Translations under genes and position numbers: made by a program | Notes under the pieces: model-generated | Seen by the model: the letters and a program-made list of their open reading frames with translations, nothing else | Told to the model about the DNA's origin: nothing | Database searches by the model: none | Assembly: GCA_018396795.1 (NCBI GenBank) | Contig: JAGTRH010000096.1 | Coordinates: 1 to 5,673 of the forward strand | Source of the DNA: Candidatus Bathyarchaeota archaeon | GTDB taxonomy: Archaea > Thermoproteota > Bathyarchaeia > Bathyarchaeales > B26-1 | Direction of reading: 5' to 3' | DNA length: 5,673 nucleotides | Shown: piece after piece, positions 1 to 5,205 of the stretch | Numbering within the stretch: position 1 is the stretch's first letter | Layout: every line of letters begins with the position of its first letter

Positions 1-738
1 GCTATTGTCAGCTCGCATAATTATTGGTGGAACCTCCCTAAATTTGGAGCAAGCTAATAGTTGCGGAGCAACTTCACTCAGGAAGTTAAAAACATCAATG
101 GATCTCACCATAGCTCGAAAAATTCCCTTATATTTGAGCACTTTTGGTTCTAAACCAAAGACTCTTTTAAAACAGTTGACATAATCCTCAATTAAAGATT
201 GATCAGCATTGGTAAACACTATATTGTAGAGACCCTTCCTATCGTATCTATAAAGGTGTCCATCGCCAAGTAAGTATCCTATGACTCGGCACAGCTCTGA
301 TGTAATAACGACGGGCTGAAGCGACCTATAAAAAGCTTTGGGCGCAGGGTTCCCAATATTTATTTTTGAGAAGCTTTTAATCTCAGGTATAAACTTGAGA
401 GCAGCTATGTAATCGTCTTTCCTTAATTTCTCAGCAGAAACTGGAATTATAAGTCCATTATGGCATGTATATAATAAATGATTCGGTGTAACCACGATTT
501 TTCTTCCAGTCCGCGTCATTATCTCTATAAGGTCATTAGCTAATCTCTTAGACACGCCATCACAAAGCTCTATAGTAGCCTTTGCTTTTTCATCGATTGA
601 AAAAATGTTTAGATTTGTTGGCACACAAAGACTTCCCAAGAGCTCTCTTGGTTCACCATTAGCTGATTCATTGAAAATTTTATTGATCTCAGTTAATGTG
701 CCGTCTGAGAGTAAAACCAGACTATCTCCCGTTACACA
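1..738 (-). mobile_element. Intein with LAGLIDADG homing endonuclease, N-terminal 246 residues (in-frame within the radical SAM gene)
   Basis: This is a protein-splicing element read in the same frame as the host gene, with no stop codon. Block A is CVTGDS at intein residues 1-6, with the nucleophile Cys1 encoded at 738-736. Block B contains T84-P85-N86-H87, the TxxH motif that assists the N-S acyl shift. Block C is a LAGLIDADG-type motif, VIGYLLGDGHL at 152-162, with Asp159 as the likely metal-binding acid. The last residues, FREVPPIIMRA, resemble the Lys/Arg-x-x-Pro segment that usually sits shortly before the second endonuclease motif. Block E, block F and the C-terminal His-Asn lie beyond the window, so splicing and endonuclease activity cannot be judged. 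The layout fits an archaeal DOD intein. The insertion point between NWTI and the expected Ser lies next to the conserved iron-sulfur motif, as is typical for inteins. The +1 residue is inferred as Ser, not seen. Confidence 0.93.
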
Positions 739-1245
739 TATGGTCCAGTTTTGGCAGTGTAGGCATCGGATTGTACATCCCATTGTGAATATTGTTCCAG
801 AAGGGACTAGCTCAGGCTCTTCACCAATATGCTCAAAAATTGAGGAGACTGTTATTTGAGTTCCACATTTACAGTAACCTAATTCGCCCTTCAGACGGTT
901 TATTCCACATTGCCTATTGCAGAAGTGGCAACTTTCAAGAATCTTGTTAGCGATGGCGATCTTAAGGTCTAGGTAAGATTTTTCTGGTGAATCTAAGTTT
1001 TCTAGGTTTACTCTTCCAGAATCTAACTCATCTTGAAGCCTATGAAACTCTTCAGTCAACTTTTCGTGTTTAAACCATAAATCCCTTAAAGAATCATTTT
1101 CGTCAAATTCTGCCGGGAGTCTCTTCGCGATCATAAACTTGGCCAATTTATCGTTTCTCATAACGGCAAAGTACCTCGCTAAGCTCGCCTTAGCTCTCTC
1201 GTCGTTTAGCACTTCTATGGCATCTCTTCTGAGAATACGCCACAT
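1..1245 (-). CDS. PflX-like radical SAM protein, intein-interrupted, partial (3' end off the window)
   Basis: This is the N-terminal part of a COG1313/PflX-type protein, a relative of pyruvate formate-lyase activating enzymes; its substrate is unknown. The frame is open from a TGA at 1305-1303 to the window edge. The first ATG is at 1245, with only a weak ribosome site. Residues 1-95 are a charged, probably helical N-terminal region. A Cys cluster follows (C106, C109, C113, C125, C127), then the family hallmark HIGEEPE near 144-150. The radical SAM motif CX3CX2C is C157, C161, C164 in GCTIRCLHCQNW; it holds the 4Fe-4S cluster that cleaves S-adenosylmethionine. At residue 170 homology stops and an intein begins. 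Relatives, including the AmrS-like gene in this window, continue NW-x-I-S, so the C-extein probably resumes with Ser. The gene is divergent from the nitroreductase operon. The family call is strong and the start moderate; the enzyme's reaction is not inferable. Confidence 0.85.
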   Translation of the reverse strand, partial: MWRILRRDAIEVLNDERAKASLARYFAVMRNDKLAKFMIAKRLPAEFDENDSLRDLWFKHEKLTEEFHRLQDELDSGRVNLENLDSPEKSYLDLKIAIANKILESCHFCNRQCGINRLKGELGYCKCGTQITVSSIFEHIGEEPELVPSGTIFTMGCTIRCLHCQNWTICVTGDSLVLLSDGTLTEINKIFNESANGEPRELLGSLCVPTNLNIFSIDEKAKATIELCDGVSKRLANDLIEIMTRTGRKIVVTPNHLLYTCHNGLIIPVSAEKLRKDDYIAALKFIPEIKSFSKINIGNPAPKAFYRSLQPVVITSELCRVIGYLLGDGHLYRYDRKGLYNIVFTNADQSLIEDYVNCFKRVFGLEPKVLKYKGIFRAMVRSIDVFNFLSEVAPQLLACSKFREVPPIIMRADNS

Positions 1246-1369
1246 GAACCATCTAAGGAAAATAATGCTTAGAGAAATTATTAAGAATTTAGGAAAAGTT
1301 TTTCAAGGATTGATATTTATATGCTGGAAATCAATAGTGTTTTTAAGGAGTTCCTGGAGGTTTTAAGAC
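1246..1369. promoter_or_regulatory. Divergent promoter region between the radical SAM gene and the nitroreductase operon
   Basis: This 124-base AT-rich gap separates divergent starts. The segment ATATTTATATG at 1313-1323 reads as a TATA box on both strands (minus strand: CATATAAATAT). On the plus strand a start of transcription about 25 bases on, near 1343, would leave a short leader containing GGAGG at 1356-1360 ahead of the TTG start at 1370. On the minus strand it would start transcripts near 1290. A second minus-strand candidate, TTAATAAT at 1284-1277, would give an almost leaderless message for the ATG at 1245. No clear palindromic operator was seen. Positions are estimates from archaeal TATA spacing. 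Confidence 0.45.
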
Positions 1370-2179
1370 TTGGTTAAGTTATATGAGAAGATAGCATGGT
1401 TTCTATCGATAATTCTAACAGTGTCGATAATCTTTTATGCTTTTCACGTCACTGCACCCCCGAAACGAGCTGCAGTGACAAATACAACAATTCTATCCGA
1501 AGGTAAAATCCTTCTTCCATTACCTCAAAAAGTTAGCAAATTGACTGTTGAGGAATCCATTTTACTTAGAAGAAGTATTCGAGATTACAAGGATGACCCT
1601 ATAAACATTGTTGATCTTGCCATGATTTTATGGGCTGCTTACGGCATAACTGAACCTACACGAGGATTTAGGGCTTCTCCAAGTGCTGGAGCTACATATC
1701 CGCTAGAAATATATGTCGTAGCTGGTGAAAGAGGGGTCTTGATAAAGGATGGCGTTCTTAAAGCTGGAGTCTATAAATATGAGCCGAACAGCCATACCTT
1801 GCTATTAATTGGTGAGGGCGATCGCCGCACTAACTTAAGGGAGGCCGCTCTAGGGCAGGAATGGGTTGGGGAGGCTCCAATAAGCTTAGTCATTTGCGCT
1901 GTTTTTGAGAGAACAACAGCAGTTTATGGCGAGAGGGGCAAAACCAGGTATGTTCCAATGGAAGCAGGGCACGCTGGCCAAAACGTATATCTTATAGCAA
2001 CAGCCCTTGGTTATGGTGTCGTAGTTGTTGGAGCTTTTCATGACGATTCAGTATCTAGAGTTATTAATGCTAAACCAGAAGAAAAACCTCTGTATATAGT
2101 GCCCATCGGGGTCCCAAAAATTCCCAGTTATTTGTCATTTGAAGATATTTGGGAATACATTGAATCTAGGAGGGGTTAG
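1370..2179 (+). CDS. Membrane-anchored SagB-type nitroreductase-family protein
   Basis: This 269-residue FMN-dependent oxidoreductase of the nitroreductase superfamily is closest in pattern to the SagB/ThcOx dehydrogenase-like branch. Residues 8-27 form one hydrophobic segment (signal anchor or signal peptide). The catalytic domain begins near 58 with the FMN phosphate-binding R67-R68-S69-I-R-D-Y. It continues with S103-P-S-A-G-A-T-Y-P-L-E at 103-113, the SagB-like equivalent of the flavin-contacting segment, and a late GLGYGVVVVGAF glycine-rich stretch. The TTG start is preferred because GGAGG at 1356-1360 sits 9 bases upstream and no better in-frame start precedes the hydrophobic segment. 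SagB proteins of known function oxidise azolines during peptide maturation, but no cyclodehydratase or precursor gene is visible here, so a peptide-modifying role is not supported. The next gene starts 6 bases after the stop and its ribosome site overlaps this gene's end, so the two are probably translated together. The membrane anchor is unusual; the substrate is unknown. Confidence 0.85.
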   Translation: MVKLYEKIAWFLSIILTVSIIFYAFHVTAPPKRAAVTNTTILSEGKILLPLPQKVSKLTVEESILLRRSIRDYKDDPINIVDLAMILWAAYGITEPTRGFRASPSAGATYPLEIYVVAGERGVLIKDGVLKAGVYKYEPNSHTLLLIGEGDRRTNLREAALGQEWVGEAPISLVICAVFERTTAVYGERGKTRYVPMEAGHAGQNVYLIATALGYGVVVVGAFHDDSVSRVINAKPEEKPLYIVPIGVPKIPSYLSFEDIWEYIESRRG

Positions 2180-2185
2180 AAGTAT

Positions 2186-2527
2186 ATGATTAAAAGAGCT
2201 ACGTTGGTGAAATTGTCCTTGTTAATAATTGAATTTACCTCTCTACCGCTTTTGGTGTTAGCTTCAATGTACCTCTTGAGTGGGTACCAAATGCTGAATC
2301 CGGAGATTAAGGCTATTTATGAACCAAGGAAGATTCATGTTGATAGATTCCTAAGAATTCTAGCAATAATTCTAGTGTATTTGCATGCAATGGGCGGCCT
2401 TATATTTTTAATTGAAAGAGGTATAAAGGGCGATGCTTCAAGAAAGCTTATGGAAGTAACAGCGATCACTGGATTAACAATACTAATATTAGTCTTCTCA
2501 TTAGTAGAAATAACATTAATACCCTAA
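2186..2527 (+). CDS. Small three-helix membrane protein, partner of the SagB-type enzyme
   Basis: I do not recognise a named family. The 113-residue protein has three hydrophobic segments, roughly 10-33, 55-76 and 91-112, joined by short charged loops. The ATG has GGAGGGG at 2169-2175, inside the end of the upstream gene, so it is probably co-translated with the nitroreductase-like gene. His51 lies just before helix 2 and His67 within it. Helix 1 ends in SGYQML. This spacing recalls small b-type cytochrome-like membrane proteins, in which histidines hold heme, but two residues are weak evidence. Given its partner, a quinone- or heme-linked electron carrier, or a membrane dock for the flavoenzyme, is a reasonable guess. 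The gene itself is well supported by codon continuity and operon position; the function is a hypothesis only. Confidence 0.75.
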   Translation: MIKRATLVKLSLLIIEFTSLPLLVLASMYLLSGYQMLNPEIKAIYEPRKIHVDRFLRILAIILVYLHAMGGLIFLIERGIKGDASRKLMEVTAITGLTILILVFSLVEITLIP

Positions 2528-2550
2528 AGCATTAGATATTAGATTGGGAA

Positions 2551-2570
2551 ATTAAAAGTTCAAAAATTTA
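2551..2570 (-). terminator. Possible T-rich terminator of the AmrS operon
   Basis: Between the convergent stops at 2527 and 2584 the minus strand carries TAAATTTTT and AACTTTTAAT. Archaeal RNA polymerase often stops at such U-rich tracts without a hairpin. No strong stem-loop is visible. The plus strand here is A-rich, so termination of the nitroreductase operon is less clear. Confidence 0.3.
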
Positions 2571-2583
2571 GTAAATTCATTTG

Positions 2584-2844
2584 TTAAATTATTGGGTACG
2601 GAAATGAAAGACCTGTCCTATGAAATTTCCCCTTTATTGCAACATGATGTCCACACTTTGGGCATCTCATGTCGGCTGTTAGGTTCCATCTCACGATGTC
2701 AAATCCATATCTTCTTATTACCATCTCTTGACAGTTGGGGCAATAAGTGTTCTCATATTTGTGACCTGGAACATTCCCCAAGTAAACATAGTTCAATCCA
2801 GTCTCCTTTGCAGTCTCATAAGCTTTTTCAAGAGTCCTAATTTC
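2584..2844 (-). pseudogene. Detached C-terminal part of the AmrS-like radical SAM gene, out of frame with its 5' part
   Basis: This 86-codon stretch continues the upstream radical SAM protein in another frame. It begins EIRTLEKAYETAKE and runs through NYVYLGNVPGH, which is the expected continuation after FHPDYKLTDIP in AmmeMemoRadiSam radical SAM enzymes. It ends in a zinc-ribbon-like tail with CPNC and CPKC pairs, separated by RRYGFDIVRW. No good start codon or ribosome site of its own is seen; a TTG at 2796 lies inside the conserved YVYLGN strand and is not a credible start. In this frame a TGA at 2862-2860 prevents it extending upstream. Joined to the 5' part it gives about 350 residues, the usual size for the family. 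It is a remnant of a broken gene, the second half of a frameshifting gene, or an assembly error. Confidence 0.75.
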
Positions 2845-3637
2845 TTGACGGTATATCGGTCAGTTTATAATCTGGATGAAATCTTAGCAGATGGAATGGC
2901 GTATCCTTACCTAAGTTTTCCTTAATCCATGATGCTAACGCCTTTATTCCCTCAAGTGAGTCACCGATTTTTGGCACAACAAGATTAGTTACCTCTATAT
3001 GTATGTTTCTTCTTCTCATCTCCTTCAGAGCTTCAAATATCGGATCAACAGACGGTACCATAGAAAACCTTTTGTAAAACTCAGGATCTCCACCACCTTT
3101 AAAGTCAACTGTTGCAGCATCCAAATATGGCGCAATTGCTTCAATAGCCTCCAACGTCATATAACCATTCGTGACAAATGTATTAAATAAGCCGCGAGAA
3201 CGAGCCAAAATAGCAGTGTCATACGCGTACTCGAAGAAGATAGTTGGCTCAGTGTAAGTGTAGCTTATCCCCTGACACCCATGCTCTAATGTAGCCTTCA
3301 CAACATCCTCAGGCGGAAAATCTCTACCAATAATATCCTTCTCCTGACTTATACTCCAATTATCACAAAACTGGCATCTAAAGTTACATCCCACTGTTGC
3401 TATTGACATTACCAGCGCTCCTGGATGGAAGTGCGAGAGCGGTTTTTTGCCTATAGGGTCAATGTTAGCTGCGCATGCTTTAGCATAATTCAGCGAGTAG
3501 AGTTTTCCACCTTCATTCCTTCTGACACCGCAAAAGCCTACCCCACCCTCAGATATTATGCATCTACGAGCACAGAGATTACATTTAATTTTATTATCTT
3601 GAATAATTTCATAGAGCATTGCTTCACGTCTAGACAT
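2837..3637 (-). CDS. amrS: AmmeMemoRadiSam system radical SAM enzyme (AmrS-like), 5' part, truncated by frameshift
   Basis: This is a radical SAM protein of the AmmeMemoRadiSam group, a relative of pyruvate formate-lyase activating enzymes usually linked with AMMECR1 (AmrA) and MEMO (AmrB) proteins; I know of no settled substrate. An N-terminal Cys cluster is present (C19, C22, C26, C36). The radical SAM CX3CX2C is C84, C88, C91 (GCNFRCQFCDNW). Later family landmarks include GISYTYTEPTIFFEY, VDFKGG, IEVTNLVVP and LLRFHPDYKL. The ATG at 3637 is preferred over the TTG just before it because GGAG at 3648-3645 lies 7 bases upstream. It starts 15 bases after the dehydrogenase stop, so the two are an operon. 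The frame ends at TAG 2839-2837 just after LTDIPSRN, where relatives continue; the rest lies in another frame downstream. The core is complete but the tail is lost, so activity is uncertain. No amrA or amrB is in this window. Confidence 0.88.
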   Translation of the reverse strand: MSRREAMLYEIIQDNKIKCNLCARRCIISEGGVGFCGVRRNEGGKLYSLNYAKACAANIDPIGKKPLSHFHPGALVMSIATVGCNFRCQFCDNWSISQEKDIIGRDFPPEDVVKATLEHGCQGISYTYTEPTIFFEYAYDTAILARSRGLFNTFVTNGYMTLEAIEAIAPYLDAATVDFKGGGDPEFYKRFSMVPSVDPIFEALKEMRRRNIHIEVTNLVVPKIGDSLEGIKALASWIKENLGKDTPFHLLRFHPDYKLTDIPSRN

Positions 3638-3652
3638 CAACCTTCTCCTTTC

Positions 3653-4699
3653 TTAGCTATATTTAACGCCTAATTTAATTGTTTCCTCGGGTTTCTCATC
3701 AATCATCTTATAGGCTTCAACAACATCTTTGAAGTGCACTATTGGCGAAAGAATTCCGTCAACCATTAAAAGCTTCCGCTTAAACAAACTTATCACGACT
3801 TCGTAATCTCTCCTTCTATCCCATAATGGATAGTCCCTGTATGGTTCGCTTTCAACACGTGCCCCTGAAACCATCACCTGCCGGTTGAAATGCCACTCTT
3901 CACCAAGATTTAAGCCCCTTGCCTCGCCATGATACCATGAGACTGGCACTATTGTTCCACCATATCTTGTTCCTCTAATCGCCTGATGCAGAGCCGAGTA
4001 GGATCCGCTAGTCTCTATAGATATGTCAACACCCTTCCAGTCGGTAGCCCTCCTGATCTCTAAGCCTGCATCGCATGATCTAGGGTCGATTAGTACATTC
4101 GCTCCATAAAGTTTAGCTAGATTACGCCTTTTTTCTATAGGCTCGACTCCTATTACAAGTAATGCTCCAGAAAGCTTAGCCATCTGGATTGCTATAAGCC
4201 CTATAGCACCCAAACCAAAAACAGCAACCGTATCACCAAGCCTAACATGCCCCTCACGGACAGCCATCAAAGCAACCGTAGCCGGATCAATACAGACAAT
4301 CTCCTCATCGCTAAGCTCAGGAGGCGCCGGATTAACACTCTCCTCATTAACAGTATGCGTTTCGCGTATTGGCAGATAACCATAAACCCTATCGCCTACA
4401 TTAAATCTTTTAACATTCTCTCCAACCTCAACCACAGTGCCAACAGTCATGTTACCAAGTTTAATTGGAAAAGAAACAGTCCATCCCTTGCGCGTTTCCC
4501 TTGGAAGAAATAGTCCGATTTCAGGATCAAATACCTTGTCAGAGAAGGGCGATAAACCCCTATATATTGATAGTGTTGTTCCATGCTTCTCCGCTGAGAA
4601 AGTGCTTTTAATACGTATTTGATTGGGTTTAAGAGGAGGCTCCTCATAATCCACTAAAGCCGGCTTCCGAGGCTCAATTGCCACTAATTCTTTTGGCAC
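3653..4699 (-). CDS. MDR-superfamily (alcohol dehydrogenase-like) NAD(P)-dependent oxidoreductase, probably zinc-independent
   Basis: This 348-residue medium-chain dehydrogenase/reductase probably uses NAD(H). The N-terminal GroES-like domain has VGDRVYGY at 101-108. The Rossmann fold has G162-x-G164-x-x-G167, with Glu186 after the second strand, suggesting NAD rather than NADP. In place of the catalytic-zinc Cys it has S35-A-E-K-H-G-T-T-L-S-I-Y-R-G, like BchC-type and other GTE/YRG-bearing family members. The four-cysteine structural zinc lobe is absent; C136 is the only Cys before the Rossmann domain. A zinc-free enzyme is therefore likely and the substrate is unknown. I prefer the GTG at 4699 (PKELVAIEPRK) because AGGTGA lies 5 bases upstream; the GTG at 4708 overlaps that site. 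It is followed closely by the AmrS-like gene, so the two are probably co-transcribed. Confidence 0.88.
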   Translation of the reverse strand: MPKELVAIEPRKPALVDYEEPPLKPNQIRIKSTFSAEKHGTTLSIYRGLSPFSDKVFDPEIGLFLPRETRKGWTVSFPIKLGNMTVGTVVEVGENVKRFNVGDRVYGYLPIRETHTVNEESVNPAPPELSDEEIVCIDPATVALMAVREGHVRLGDTVAVFGLGAIGLIAIQMAKLSGALLVIGVEPIEKRRNLAKLYGANVLIDPRSCDAGLEIRRATDWKGVDISIETSGSYSALHQAIRGTRYGGTIVPVSWYHGEARGLNLGEEWHFNRQVMVSGARVESEPYRDYPLWDRRRDYEVVISLFKRKLLMVDGILSPIVHFKDVVEAYKMIDEKPEETIKLGVKYS

Positions 4700-4704
4700 A
4701 AAAT

Positions 4705-4736
4705 TCACCTAGATTGAATAGAATTTCTAAATATAA
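4705..4736 (-). promoter_or_regulatory. TATA-like box and ribosome site ahead of the MDR dehydrogenase
   Basis: On the minus strand TTATATTT (4736-4729) sits in the 36-45 base gap behind the UPF0147 stop, and AGGTGA (4710-4705) lies 5 bases before the GTG at 4699. The ribosome site decides the start. The TATA box suggests the dehydrogenase-AmrS pair has its own promoter, although its spacing would give only a very short leader, so read-through from the UPF0147 gene is equally possible. Confidence 0.4.
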
Positions 4737-4744
4737 TAATTTTG

Positions 4745-5023
4745 CTAGTCTTTTATCCCTTCAAGTAAGCTTATGACGTTCCAGAGCCTTACTCGGGTGT
4801 AAGGTGGCATATTAGGATCTTGCAATATCTCATCTATGACTGATATAGCATTTGAAGCTCTGACACCAAGTGTATATTGTGTTGATTGCAGGATATCCAT
4901 TGCCTCCTTAGCAGTTCTTCTTATATTCCTTGGCGTCGTATTATCTTCCGATACTTGTCCGAGAATAGCTAAGGCTTGTTTCATCTTCTCCTCATATTCC
5001 TGAATCTTCTTTTTGCTGACCAA
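4745..5023 (-). CDS. UPF0147 family protein
   Basis: This is a small helical protein of a family found in archaea, of unknown function. Family features are visible: PRNIRRTAKEAMDIL at about 31-45, a VRASNAISVIDEI helix at 54-66, then QDPNMPPYTRVRLWNVISLLE at 68-88. The frame can be extended to an ATG at 5062 (105 residues), but I prefer the TTG at 5023 (92 residues). GGGGTG at 5035-5030 sits 6 bases before it, relatives are about 90 residues, and the TATA-like box at 5075-5067 would start the RNA near 5045, downstream of the ATG. It stands alone between taw1 and the dehydrogenase, in the same direction as both. Confidence 0.9.
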   Translation of the reverse strand: MVSKKKIQEYEEKMKQALAILGQVSEDNTTPRNIRRTAKEAMDILQSTQYTLGVRASNAISVIDEILQDPNMPPYTRVRLWNVISLLEGIKD

Positions 5024-5029
5024 TTCTAA

Positions 5030-5075
5030 CACCCCGACTATTTTTACCGGATAAATATTCATTTATTTATTTAAA
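5030..5075 (-). promoter_or_regulatory. Promoter and ribosome site of the UPF0147 gene
   Basis: The minus strand has TTTAAATAA (5075-5067), preceded by GCG, as a TATA-like box. The expected RNA start is about 25 bases on, near 5045, and GGGGTG at 5035-5030 precedes a TTG. Box, estimated start point and ribosome site are consistent with each other and place translation at 5023. No transcript data are available here. Confidence 0.5.
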
Positions 5076-5205
5076 CGCTTATAACCTGCTTATTTAACTT
5101 ATCACTTCCTTTCTAGCCTATACACATCACGTCTAACAAATTTTAGATTCTGCCAAGCCAAAAGTTGAGATTTCTGCAGTAAACTGTACTTATTATATTA
5201 TGATG

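Noticed and set aside
1..738. The interrupting sequence as an insertion sequence or a group I intron carrying a LAGLIDADG gene
   Set aside because: It is in frame with the host with no stop, begins with an intein block A Cys and has a block B TxxH, which fits protein splicing rather than an RNA intron or a transposon.
605..859. Plus-strand open frame of 84 codons
   Set aside because: It lies antisense to the intein and radical SAM coding frame, which shows clear conserved motifs; the plus-strand translation has no recognisable features.
1139..1366. Plus-strand open frame of 75 codons ending just before the SagB-type gene
   Set aside because: Most of it is antisense to the N-terminus of the radical SAM gene and the remainder covers the divergent promoter; it has no convincing ribosome site.
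2584..2796. The 70-codon zinc-ribbon-like frame as a separate small gene starting at TTG 2796
   Set aside because: The proposed start falls inside a conserved strand of the AmrS family and has no ribosome site; conserved sequence extends upstream in the same frame to 2844.
2592..2925. Plus-strand open frames opposite the AmrS tail
   Set aside because: Both are antisense to well-conserved minus-strand AmrS sequence, and their translations look random.
4247..4647. Other open frames on both strands within the MDR dehydrogenase
   Set aside because: They overlap the dehydrogenase's conserved GroES-like and Rossmann coding sequence and have no family features.
5101..5205. A C/D-box guide RNA in the gap after taw1
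   Set aside because: GTGATGT on the minus strand and ATGATGC on the plus strand resemble a C box, but no properly spaced D box (CTGA) was found.
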